The notes beneath the pieces were generated by a model that was not told the DNA's origin, did no database searches, and saw nothing but the letters and a program-made list of their open reading frames with translations. Positions 39,378 through 48,204 of a stretch of 64,000 nt of DNA are shown piece by piece. The translations under genes were made by a program, and so were the position numbers. Numbering within the stretch: position 1 is the stretch's first letter; the number at the start of each line of letters is the position of its first letter. This stretch comes from Saccharomycopsis fibuligera x Saccharomycopsis cf. fibuligera. Its lineage: Eukaryota > Ascomycota > Saccharomycetes > Ascoideales > Saccharomycopsidaceae. The stretch covers positions 62,001 through 126,000 of the forward strand of contig CP012818.1 in NCBI GenBank assembly GCA_001936135.1, given 5' to 3'.

Positions 39378-39712
39378 CTAAAAAAATCAATCCTCAAAGA
39401 GAACAGTCTTCAAATCCTGTTGAGCAACTATAACACGTAGCTTTGTAAATGTTTGTCTTCATCCTTGTTATGGTGAAGCGTGGGCATAGCCCGATCTTGT
39501 GTGTGTGAAAAATAAAAAAATAATAGTGCATGACAGGTGTTTATCAGCTTCACCGCAACGAAAGGTGATGCCTTTCTCTGCACTGTATTCGAGTGAGAAC
39601 ATTCTCAGGTTAACCGGCAAGCGCCCATATTAAAAAATAAGAGTTGAATCTTTATGGACTCATGCGTGTATAACAAGATGGTGTGAGTAAATGCAAAAAA
39701 AAAAAGAATTTT

Positions 39713-39807
39713 CGACAACGGCAGGACTCGAACCTGCGCGGGCAAAGCCCAAAAGATATCCTGAACTGTATTCAAGTCTTTCTCCTTAACCGCTCGGACA
39801 CGTTGCC
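39713..39807 (-). tRNA. tRNA-Ser (UGA) with a 13-nt intron
   Basis: On the minus strand a seven-base acceptor stem (GGCAACG with CGTTGTC), D arm GAGCGGTTAAGG, anticodon stem AAAGA/TCTTT, long variable arm GGGC-TTT-GCCC and T loop GGTTCGAGTCC fold as a class II tRNA-Ser, with discriminator G. The anticodon loop reads CTTGAA, then an intron, then A, giving anticodon UGA. The intron at 39758-39770 sits at the standard position after base 37. A T run for Pol III termination follows downstream on that strand (A run at about 39696-39705). Confidence 0.93.
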
Positions 39808-40021
39808 TTGGTAGAAACAGAGCATAATGGGGAAAACACGTCGTTCTATGTGGTGCTCCCAAAGATCTGACACGTAAAATACATAAGCAATGTTCGTAAT
39901 ACCAGTAGCAGAGTGTGTTTTTTACACACTGAAAACCCATATTGGCAATATCAAAGGATAAAAGAATGGATAGGGAAGAAAAATGGAGCAAGTTAATGGT
40001 ACATGGTTATTGGTTGTAAAT

Positions 40022-40085
40022 GCGTTGTAATTTTATTATAATTAAATAGTGCTATGTGGACAATAATCAGACTGAATAAGACACA
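40022..40085 (-). mobile_element. Decayed LTR fragment
   Basis: The stretch aataatcagactgaata and its AT-rich left flank match the middle part of the 270-bp LTR in reverse orientation. Both ends are lost. It lies about 220 bases upstream of the minus-strand tRNA-Ser. Confidence 0.45.
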
Positions 40086-40104
40086 TATTAGCGCTGAGCT
40101 TTCG

Positions 40105-40137
40105 TCGCGCGGCAATCTAGATAATTGACCAAGTTAA
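40105..40137 (+). repeat. Short interspersed repeat, copy 1
   Basis: The words TCGCGC, CTAGATAATTG and GTTAAA occur here in the same order and spacing as at 42975-43007. It is not part of the 270-bp LTR and may be the end of a second element family. Confidence 0.6.
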
Positions 40138-40677
40138 ACAGTAACGAATGTGCAATGTGACTCAGAATAAATATTTTCCTAAATGAAATGTGCATACTGT
40201 GGATCCAAATAGATGATAGAAAATATTCAGTAAAAAAAATAGGTGTTTGTATATCCATCTCTTGGTCAGGAACTCTAGTTCGTCAGCAAGTGTTGATTAT
40301 GATAAAAAATTTGAATTACGAAGAGACGCCATAACATTTTGTACATGCAAATGTAATCCAAGGAGCTGTTGATATTGTCAATTTAGTAGTTTTGTCGGAC
40401 TTGAGATAGATCGATAATGGTTTTGATGTTTACTGTTTTTGTTCTAGTATGTTTTGCTGTTGCTATCGACAGGTAAAGAGAAAGGGTCACACTTCAATGT
40501 CATCTTCCATTCGCTACGGTAACCATGTGATCTAATTCATTAGCGTGACGATGCAGTAAACAGGAGTAGAAATCGGAGAAGTTTTCCAACAGAAGTCCCT
40601 GTCGTGCCGCAGGCTAGTGCACTTTCTCTGAAATGTAAAGTAGCTGTCAATCTGGATTGAGTCGCAGGTATCACTAG

Positions 40678-41196
40678 TGACGAACATTGAGTTCTAAGCC
40701 AACAAAACCGAATACAGTTAAATAATATGACGAACATTGAATTCTAGGCCTACAAACCTGGATGAAACAAACTAATATGTGGTACATAATAATTCCTTGG
40801 ACATGTTACCGTAAAACAGGATTACCGTATTTAGGACTAATAATTGTGAATATCTAATATAGTTTACATTCAGTCTGATTAGTATTTATACATGGTCCAA
40901 CCCAATATTTTTATATATTTATTATTTGACGAACATTGAGTTCTAGACCAACAAACCTGAATACAGTTAACCAATACTCATTACTGAATAAGTTCGCAAA
41001 TCTTTTATCTTGGTACAAGATACACGTATTTACTACTATTAATCGCGAATCAATAACATGTTTTGTATTCAGTCTGATTATTATTTAAAGAGGGTCTAAC
41101 CCAATATTTTTATATATTTATTATTAGTTAGTTATATTGGAAATACAAGGCTTTTACCTCTAAAAACATGAACCCTGAGATGTCAGTATTCCGTAA
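40678..41196 (+). mobile_element. Composite solo LTR with staircase structure and 5-bp TSD
   Basis: Three LTR copies share the same 5' end (TGACGAACATTGA): a 50-bp piece (40678-40727), a 199-bp piece (40728-40926) and a full 270-bp copy (40927-41196). The whole is bounded by the direct repeat ACTAG at 40673-40677 and 41197-41201. The termini are TGACG and CGTAA, imperfect inverted repeats. The full copy is about 94% identical by eye to the inverted copy at 43605-43874. No internal retrotransposon region remains. It ends 104 bases before the tRNA-Thr gene. Confidence 0.85.
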
Positions 41197-41300
41197 ACTA
41201 GATGGGAATATGAGGCTCTTCCAGTTCAATCCCAAAACATAATCATTAAGGTAATAAGCTTTGTTCTCAAGTGGGAAAGAAATTGCCTTCTAGTAATTAA

Positions 41301-41373
41301 GCCCTTATGGCCAAGTTGGTAAGGCGCTACACTAGTAATGTAGCGATCCTCAGTTCGAATCTGAGTGAGGGCA
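41301..41373 (+). tRNA. tRNA-Thr (AGU)
   Basis: The acceptor stem GCCCTTA pairs with TGAGGGC. The D arm is GGCCAAGTTGGTAAGGC, the anticodon arm CTACA-CTAGTAA-TGTAG with anticodon AGT, and the T arm CTCAGTTCGAATCTGAG; discriminator A. A T-rich Pol III terminator follows (tttattttttaa). There is no intron. Confidence 0.95.
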
Positions 41374-42209
41374 TTTATTTTTTAACGTTTTAGTTTCGTT
41401 TCAAGATCAAAAACTGCTTTATTAGCATGCTTAATATTAAAAGATGATATATGATGTAGAATAGATCAAACAGTGAACGGCTTTTGATTTTAAAGCACCA
41501 ACAAAATTTTTTAAATTCGGATACAAGAAATAATTGGTCATTAAGTCTATAAGAAATAATTGAGCACCTTATAAACAGGAACTGTAACTAAAACTATATA
41601 CAAGCGCTGCCTTCAGTTATAAACGATCAGGCTTCAAAAGCTGATATTTACCCATTTTAGCTATAAAGCTTTCTAAAAAGAAATTCTCGACTACAATTAT
41701 TTTGGATTCAACTTGGAATCATTTTATTAAAGTAAAAATCAGCAACTAATAGATATTTTTTTTTCTTTTCTAACACACTGAAATAGCAATACTGCATAAT
41801 TGAGTAACACTTAATGTACTGCATAATAATAGAAATTGAAATGGTTTTTCAAACATTTTTACTTACATTGTCGAAGGCGAGTATATTACATTTGAAATTA
41901 ATGGCATTGTAACTAAGAATATAATTTATGACATTAGATTTCCGCTTTATTAAATATAATTTTTCTTTGAATAAACTGCGCTTTGGGTTAAATAAAACCC
42001 TATTTTGTGTTTACTAAGGTGCTCCCATTAGAATATTATCAGTAGGTCTAGTCAATCTAATCCGACAAAAATAAAAAGTTATTTTCATTTTGAATTAGTT
42101 AACTTGTACCACTGGATGAAAGAATGGGATAGTTCCGTTTTAGTTCCTTGTTTAAGTATAGTCTTTTCCATAACTCCTTTCAATATTCTTTTCTGTAATT
42201 TGTTTACAA

Positions 42210-42211
<2 letters not shown>

Positions 42212-42245
<34 letters not shown>
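42212..42245 (+). repeat. Poly(dA) tract of 34
   Basis: An uninterrupted A run lies in the middle of the gene-free region, away from any gene 3' end. Confidence 0.95.
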
Positions 42246-42246
<1 letters not shown>

Positions 42247-42974
42247 ATTATATTAGTCAATATTTGGAATGCTGGTTCTTCTAATTTAAAATTAATTATA
42301 AATCAATGGACAGCCAATAAATAATGAACACATAGTTTAGCCGAATGTTTCGAGTCTAACATAAGAAAATTTTCTAGAATGACGGTTATTGTGGAAAAAG
42401 ATAAACCAATTATAAATAATCGCAATTGGTCTGTGTATTCACCACTGCCAATAAAGTAAATCGTATCACGGCAATATAAAACTATATAGGAAAAACTAAA
42501 AAAGATCATAATAGAACAAACCCCGACGAAGATAGAACAGCTATTATTATTTTTTTTTTTTTCACACACAAAAACGATTTATTGACTATATATAAATGTC
42601 GGAAAATAGAAACGATACTTTTTTTTGGAGTACTTCCTGAAGTCATTGTTTTAATTAAGTATTCAGGTGTGAAGTTTTTAGTATGAGTCTTCTGAAATCT
42701 ATTGACATGAAAATTGTTGTTGTTGTTAAATTTCTTGTGATTTTTGTTGAAACGTTGGTTACCGTGTTAGGTTGATTGGTGGGTATAGGAGATACACTTT
42801 GCAACAGATTGTCTTGAAGTTGAAAGCTTCTTGTTCAAAGAAACACTGTTATATGATTGACCAAAAAGTTCTGAAAAAGTGGGACAAAATTTACTTAGAT
42901 TAACCTCGTTAATATTTTGATTAGAATTTAAGAAGTTGACTGCCCAAGTTGCAGCAGTATCGAGTAAGCAACTG

Positions 42975-43007
42975 TCGCGCAGCGTTCTAGATAATTGGCT
43001 AGGTTAA
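42975..43007 (+). repeat. Short interspersed repeat, copy 2
   Basis: Second copy of the sequence at 40105-40137, in the same orientation, with TCGCGC, CTAGATAATTG and GTTAAA conserved. Confidence 0.6.
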
Positions 43008-43161
43008 AAAATTTTCAATAACTGCATAAAAGTCATCCAATAATATTGTCTATAACTGACTTAACACCATTTCCAGTTCATCCTTATTTTGTTAAAAATA
43101 CTGTACAAAAAGGGCTCAACTCCATATTGTTGTAAACAAATCATAGTTATATTTGAATATA

Positions 43162-43426
43162 TAAAGAAAATTGAGTTCTAGACCAACAGATACAAATACT
43201 TGATATTTCTTACCCATTACTTTCTATAATCGTCTACTCTGTTTCACAGTATGCATATTTACTACTATTCATAGCTTAATGCTAGTATGTATTTTATTCA
43301 GTCTGATTATTATTTATATAAGGTTTAACCCAATATTGTTATATATTTATTATTATTTAGTTATAATAGAAATATAAAGCTTTTACTTCCAATAACTATG
43401 TATCCTGAGATATCAGCAACCCGTAA
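43162..43426 (+). mobile_element. Diverged solo LTR, plus orientation
   Basis: Colinear with the 270-bp LTR along its full length (TTGAGTTCTAGACCAACA near the start, TTCAGTCTGATTATTATTTA in the middle, CCGTAA at the end) but with many substitutions, including a degraded 5' terminus. No intact target-site duplication remains, so it is an older insertion. Confidence 0.8.
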
Positions 43427-43604
43427 TAATATTGAAGAGAAGATAAATAAGAGAAGTATACTGAGCAATAGACTTTGCTTAGGGTTACTCACACATAGTA
43501 CATAATGGTTATAGAGATAACATAGCTTCTCATACAATTCTTGAAAGAGAAGAGTCTTTAATTACCTGTATTCAGTGTTACTGAATACTTCTGGAATGTT
43601 ATTT

Positions 43605-43874
43605 TTACGGAATACTGACATCTCAGGGTTCATATTTTGGATGTAAAAGCCTTGTATTTCAAATGTAACCTAACTAATAATAAATATATATGAATATTGG
43701 GTTGGACCCTGTTTAAATAATAATCAGACTGAATACACAACATGTTACTGATTCGCGATTAATAGTAGTAAATACGTGTATCTTGTACCAAGATAAAAGA
43801 TTTGCGAACTTATTCAGTAATGAGTATTGTTTAACTGTATTCAGGTTTGTTGGTTTAGAACTCAATGTTCGTCA
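43605..43874 (-). mobile_element. Intact 270-bp solo LTR with TSD, minus orientation
   Basis: The element is complete from TGACGAAC (at 43874, minus strand) to CCGTAA (at 43605). It is flanked by the 5-bp direct repeat TATTT at 43600-43604 and 43875-43879. It ends 113 bases upstream of the tRNA-Gly gene and forms an inverted pair with the copy at 40927-41196. The lack of internal sequence indicates LTR-LTR recombination. Confidence 0.9.
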
Positions 43875-43987
43875 TATTTTGAATTGCTAATTTCAGGACA
43901 TACTGAATACGCTGAAAAAAAAATACCTTATTGTTAGTTCTTAACTTATACTACTTTTTAAATCTGATTCCTAACAAAAACATCGGT

Positions 43988-44059
43988 GGGCGGTTAGTGT
44001 AGTGGTTATCATCCTTGCCTTCCAAGCAAGGGACCCGGGTTCGATTCTCGGACCGCTCA
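43988..44059 (+). tRNA. tRNA-Gly (UCC)
   Basis: The acceptor GGGCGGT pairs with ACCGCTC. The D arm is TAGTGTAGTGGTTATCA, the anticodon arm CTTGC-CTTCCAA-GCAAG with anticodon TCC, and the T arm CCGGGTTCGATTCTCGG; discriminator A. A T run (tttttt) follows as terminator. It is nearly identical in layout to S. cerevisiae tRNA-Gly(UCC). Confidence 0.95.
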
Positions 44060-44277
44060 TTTTTTGTATTAGTCACCCTGTGCCGCTGAACAGCGCACAT
44101 AACCGGTCATCGCGAGTTTTCATACTTGTTTTGTTATTTTGTTTTTGTATGATAAGCAGAATTAAGTCAAAACAAACAAAGGATTAAATATACAGAAATG
44201 CTAACCAGGGGGTTAATGTCGGTGCATCCTAGAACACTCTGCCATTTTATCTCTAGAGTACTACATATACACGAATA

Positions 44278-45168
44278 ATGAGCAGAAAATCGCTACTACC
44301 ACCACCACCACCACCAGCCGACTACAGTTTAGTAGACGACATACCCACATTCCAACAACTTAATCGCGACTTATCTCAACTCAACTCACACCTAATTGGA
44401 CTTCAGCGGCTTCATGACAATTTCACACAGTTTAATGAAAGTATAGGCTCTTTGCTTTACGGGTTGAATATTAATGCGTGGTGCACTGAGTTTGTCGAGG
44501 CTCCATCTAATGAAAATTTTGCTAACAAGTTTAAATTGGATCAATTAAATGTTAAGATTGCTCATTTGAAAGAGAAAATCAGTCGATTGGAAGGTAAGGA
44601 GCGTGTATCGTCATCTTCATCTTTACCATCATCAGCGCCAGTAAGACAGAAGTACAGTACTTCTGACGGCTTGCTTAACCAAAAACAGCAACAACATCAG
44701 CATCAGAATCGGAATCAGAATCAATATCGTAATCAGATAGATAATGACGTATCCGACACCTCCAACTTGGCGCTTTTGAGTGAGGACTCGTTTATCTTGA
44801 ATCCACAAAATATTGCCTCAAATCCCGCTGCTGACACTGCTGCTGCTACAAGCTTTGCAACTAGAACCTCTACTCAAGATAATAATAACCACAATAATAA
44901 TGAACGCCGCAGCATCAGAAGCAATAGTCCTGGTGTGCAATTCAAAAGACCAGCAAGTGTTTTATCTTCCATGTCTTCCACTACATTATCATCATCGTCA
45001 TCATCATCGTTGCCTATTAATAGCAAGAATCTAAATAAACATAAGCGACAAAGCAGAATCCCACAACTAACCAACAATAACTCTAACCCTGGATATAGAA
45101 CCAATAGAGCAACTTTACTCCGACAAAAGTATCAGAGGTCTAAACTGCAACAAAATGATAAAAGATAG
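44278..45168 (+). CDS. DAM1: DASH/Dam1 complex subunit Dam1
   Basis: This 296-residue protein is the microtubule-binding subunit of the outer-kinetochore DASH ring, which couples kinetochores to microtubule ends and is a target of Aurora B (Ipl1). A Pro run opens the protein. The Dam1 domain covers about residues 18-78: IPTFQQLNRDLSQLNSHLIGL, FNESIGSLLYGLNINAWCTEFVEAP, matching the conserved SLxDLNESLGSLLYGxxxxxWCxEF pattern. Further on, SEDSFILNPQNIASNP matches the second conserved Dam1 segment. The C-terminal half is disordered and Asn/Ser/Arg-rich, with RRxS-type sites (ERRSIRSNS, KRQSRIP) compatible with Ipl1 phosphorylation. The gene is convergent with APC2, with only 50 bases between stop codons, so the mRNAs probably overlap. 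Confidence 0.9.
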   Translation: MSRKSLLPPPPPPADYSLVDDIPTFQQLNRDLSQLNSHLIGLQRLHDNFTQFNESIGSLLYGLNINAWCTEFVEAPSNENFANKFKLDQLNVKIAHLKEKISRLEGKERVSSSSSLPSSAPVRQKYSTSDGLLNQKQQQHQHQNRNQNQYRNQIDNDVSDTSNLALLSEDSFILNPQNIASNPAADTAAATSFATRTSTQDNNNHNNNERRSIRSNSPGVQFKRPASVLSSMSSTTLSSSSSSSLPINSKNLNKHKRQSRIPQLTNNNSNPGYRTNRATLLRQKYQRSKLQQNDKR

Positions 45169-45218
45169 GTGAGCGCAGCCTTCATTTACCAATTGTTGCA
45201 AGCTAGCTATATAATATG

Positions 45219-47567
45219 TCAAGCTTTCAATTTGTAAGTTTTACTACCAATAAGGTCTAATTTATCTTCATCAGTCAAGAAATTCAAATAATCCTCTAGC
45301 TGTGCCTCTGTGCATGAAAAATTCAATTCTTTTGGAACAACCATTTGCAAAAAACCTTGAATTTTGGTTACATTCATTGATCCTAAATTCGTTAGCATTC
45401 CCTGAATGAAAGGAAAATAGATCTCCATATGCTTAAATTTCTCAGATTCTTTTTCTTCATTGTGTTCAAAAACTGGACTAGTATGAGCAGCTTCCAAACC
45501 AATTGGGAGATCAGTACTTTTTTCGGTCTCCAAAACCTTGAATTGATTAGGCGTCGATTCTTCTAATATACCATTTTTTGTCCAATAGTTTAGTGCATTT
45601 CTAGCAAGAGAATTGTCCATTTGCAACATGTTTTTTATTTGATCCAAAGTTAAACTGCTAACGTTGTCATTAAACAAATATATGACAGAAGCGACGTCTG
45701 GTGAAACTTCAAACTCTTTTGTTCTATCTTGTAGCTCTAATTCTACTACAACTTTTCCTAGTAAAGAAAGTGATTCAATTTTCCGACCTTTTTTAACAGT
45801 TTCATATCCCGCTGCATAAGAAGTAAATTGATTGTGTATCATTGGCGGTAGCTTGAATTTCGTTTCTTTGTTATGATTAATAAGATCGCTTGGCCAAAAT
45901 AAGTAGGAAACAATCGTAGAATGGAAGTTTGTTATATCAACAGCAGAACTTTTTGCATTCGAAACGTGAATAGCTGAATCAGTCTGCTTTGATTCCACAA
46001 CATCTCTCACCATCACATCCAAACTATCAAAACCCGTACTATTTTCGAATTTTGCCTTTAATAAATTTAGTTTATTCAAAATAGACTCAATGTTATAGTC
46101 TTCAACATTTATAAGTTGTCTTGAAAAATGCTTCAAAAATTCGTTGATAAAATAATTCTTCGAGTCAAAGAGCGATATAACAGATTCGATAATATCACCA
46201 ACTTTATTTCTTTTAAAGTCCGGTAATGCATCTATTGGATCTGGTACCCAATTCAAATTTTCTTCCATATGCATCTTGTGATCGCCATCGCCAAGTGCTG
46301 TAGTAGTATTAGTGATAGTAGCGTTTCCACCATTATGCGCAACTTTTTGTTCTGCGGCATTTTTTAACTCATCAGAAAGCTCAATAAGTTTGTTGTCATT
46401 TTGATTATCCAAAAGGCCACTAACAACATACCTAATAGTGTCGTTCTTTTCCTTCAAGTATCTTCTAGTTGGTCGACAAACTTTATCCAAAAGAACCCCT
46501 TTAGAATCAATGATGAGAAAACTCCGTATCATGGAAATATAACACGATATTATATCAACAGTATTTGCTCCTGGATGCAAAAGCCGCCTTTTGACGGTTT
46601 CGATAAAGTTTGTAACTAAAAAGCTCCTCTGGCTAGATGTAGTGAGACAGTGCTTGATCTCTTCCAACGTAGGAATGGAATGTGGGTAATCGTTGACAAT
46701 ATCAAACAACTCGTCAATTCGAAGCTTAAGAAGCTCAATCTTAGACATTTCCAATAAGTCATTGTAGAGAGTTTCTTGATCAACAGAAAATTCTTTTATT
46801 TGCGAAGCTTCTTCGCAGAATGCGTAACATTCGACTAATCGAGGTAAAAGTGTGCTTCGTATAAACATTGCGCAATCATCGAGCACTTTAGAATGCCATC
46901 TTTTGGAATAGTTTGAAGCAATATAATTTTTCAAATGGTACTTAGTCACATACACAATAATAAAGTATACTGTCTTCATCATATTGACGCTTAGAAGTTT
47001 GTCAGTCAATTTAAGAAGACCAAAAAATTTTTCCTGGTCATCATGATAAAGATATTTGCTGAATAAGTGTTTCAAATTCTCAATAAATTTGAACGATAAT
47101 GTATTATCCCCTGAGTTTTGCACAAGTACTGCATGTAATAACGCATTCAAAGCATTATCTACAGTCTCAAGTCTTTGTCTTTGCATTTTGATGAAATTAA
47201 GTGGATAGTAGTACTGATTCCGTATCTGGTCAATAGATTCAATAATCTTGACTGTCTGAGTTTCGTCGATAATACCACCGGACTCGTAATTGCTAACATA
47301 CTCAAACTTGGGAGCAACATGAGCATAAAAATGAGATCTTAGTATTTCAATATGGGCGTCTATTAGTTGGCTATCACAATTCAGCAAGTTTTTGAGGGCA
47401 ATTTGCACTTCATCTGAAGGTTTCTCGAGAACACTGTACTGTTTTAGCCATGCAATAGCAATGTTCCAGCTAGCTTCTTGGCTCTGAGTTTGTGAAGGGT
47501 GGTGTGCGTCAGGAAAAACATTAGAGAAATCATCATGGGTGATGTGTAAATTTCCTATTTCTGACAT
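45219..47567 (-). CDS. APC2: Anaphase-promoting complex cullin subunit Apc2
   Basis: This 782-residue cullin-like scaffold of the APC/C ubiquitin ligase forms the catalytic core with the RING subunit Apc11. The N-terminal half is a divergent helical cullin repeat region. The cullin-homology part from about residue 480 shows VGDIIESVISLFDSKNYFINEFLKHFSRQLI, then ENSTGFDSLDVMVRDVVESKQTDS, the Apc2 equivalent of the conserved CEVMLKDxxDSKR block. WPSDLI and a C-terminal winged-helix (ELNFSCTEAQLEDYLNFLTDEDKLDL) complete the fold. Length is close to S. cerevisiae Apc2 (853). The start ATG at 47567 is the first in frame. Confidence 0.92.
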   Translation of the reverse strand: MSEIGNLHITHDDFSNVFPDAHHPSQTQSQEASWNIAIAWLKQYSVLEKPSDEVQIALKNLLNCDSQLIDAHIEILRSHFYAHVAPKFEYVSNYESGGIIDETQTVKIIESIDQIRNQYYYPLNFIKMQRQRLETVDNALNALLHAVLVQNSGDNTLSFKFIENLKHLFSKYLYHDDQEKFFGLLKLTDKLLSVNMMKTVYFIIVYVTKYHLKNYIASNYSKRWHSKVLDDCAMFIRSTLLPRLVECYAFCEEASQIKEFSVDQETLYNDLLEMSKIELLKLRIDELFDIVNDYPHSIPTLEEIKHCLTTSSQRSFLVTNFIETVKRRLLHPGANTVDIISCYISMIRSFLIIDSKGVLLDKVCRPTRRYLKEKNDTIRYVVSGLLDNQNDNKLIELSDELKNAAEQKVAHNGGNATITNTTTALGDGDHKMHMEENLNWVPDPIDALPDFKRNKVGDIIESVISLFDSKNYFINEFLKHFSRQLINVEDYNIESILNKLNLLKAKFENSTGFDSLDVMVRDVVESKQTDSAIHVSNAKSSAVDITNFHSTIVSYLFWPSDLINHNKETKFKLPPMIHNQFTSYAAGYETVKKGRKIESLSLLGKVVVELELQDRTKEFEVSPDVASVIYLFNDNVSSLTLDQIKNMLQMDNSLARNALNYWTKNGILEESTPNQFKVLETEKSTDLPIGLEAAHTSPVFEHNEEKESEKFKHMEIYFPFIQGMLTNLGSMNVTKIQGFLQMVVPKELNFSCTEAQLEDYLNFLTDEDKLDLIGSKTYKLKA

Positions 47568-48058
47568 GGCGGTTGGGTGGTGTCTTGTATGGTGTTGGCG
47601 CCAAAAAGCTAGCTTATCATAAACAACTGATTCATGTAAACATAAGTCAGCGGCTATTTTGTGTATTGTTTATATCAAAACAGTTTTTTGTACCAGTGCT
47701 ACGGTATATAGATACGTAAAATCTTCATTACCCGCTGTGCTATAACCGCGTAGCAAATTCGAGCCTTGTCTTCTCCATGATGGGCCCCATCCATGTTCGC
47801 CAACAGCTATGGCAATCACTTGGCTTACAAGTAGAATATTGGAATCAATTCAAGCGTTTATAAGGAATAATGACAACTAAAACAGTAAAAAACAAAAAAA
47901 AAAAAAGAAAACTAATAAACAAAACAATGATCATAACAACAAGCTTAAATGAAAAGAGTTCATGAAACCGAAAAGGTAGAATATAATATACGGTAAATAA
48001 AAACCAGAGTAAGAATTGAAAGCAGGATGGAATAGTAAACCGTTCTCTTTTTTTTCTT

Positions 48059-48091
<33 letters not shown>

Positions 48092-48204
48092 TGTGTATGA
48101 GAGAATGAGAGTGAGAGAGTGAGAGTGAGAGAGTGAGAGTGAGAGAGTGAGAGAGAGGGAGAGAGAGAGAGAGTGAGTGAGAGTATTTGCGTACGTGAGT
48201 TTTC
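47568..48204. other. Intergenic, APC2 5' side / permease 2 3' side
   Basis: No gene is seen. It contains a 30-base T run at 48061-48090 and, right after it, a GAGAGT/GA-rich imperfect repeat at 48098-48182 just past the permease stop codon. Confidence 0.6.
48061..48182 (+). repeat. Poly(dT) tract of 30 followed by a GAGAGT/GA microsatellite
   Basis: The T30 run (48061-48090) is followed by gtgtgtat and then imperfect gagagtga units to 48182. This is the 3' flank of permease 2. Confidence 0.9.

Larger units (their letters stand above)
38869..39712. other. Acyl-CoA oxidase promoter and left edge of the gene-free region
   Basis: Two small tandem repeats are present: a TAACTG hexamer repeat at 39189-39214 and a 13-bp unit (cacggactcggct) in three copies at 39339-39377. 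No gene is seen. The 5.4-kb protein-gene-free interval 38869-44277 begins here. Confidence 0.6.
39808..41300. other. AT-rich gene-free region with LTR remnants, left part
   Basis: There is no protein gene. A decayed minus-oriented LTR piece lies near 40022-40085, a short interspersed repeat at 40105-40137, and a composite LTR at 40678-41196. G+C is roughly 30-35% by eye. Confidence 0.7.
41374..43987. other. AT-rich gene-free region with LTR remnants, right part
   Basis: There is no protein gene in 2.6 kb; frames are short and AT-rich. Holds a 34-base A run (42212-42245), the second copy of the interspersed repeat (42975-43007), a diverged plus-oriented LTR (43162-43426) and an intact minus-oriented solo LTR (43605-43874). 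An 8-bp palindrome GTATTCAG/CTGAATAC lies at 43568-43588. Confidence 0.7.
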
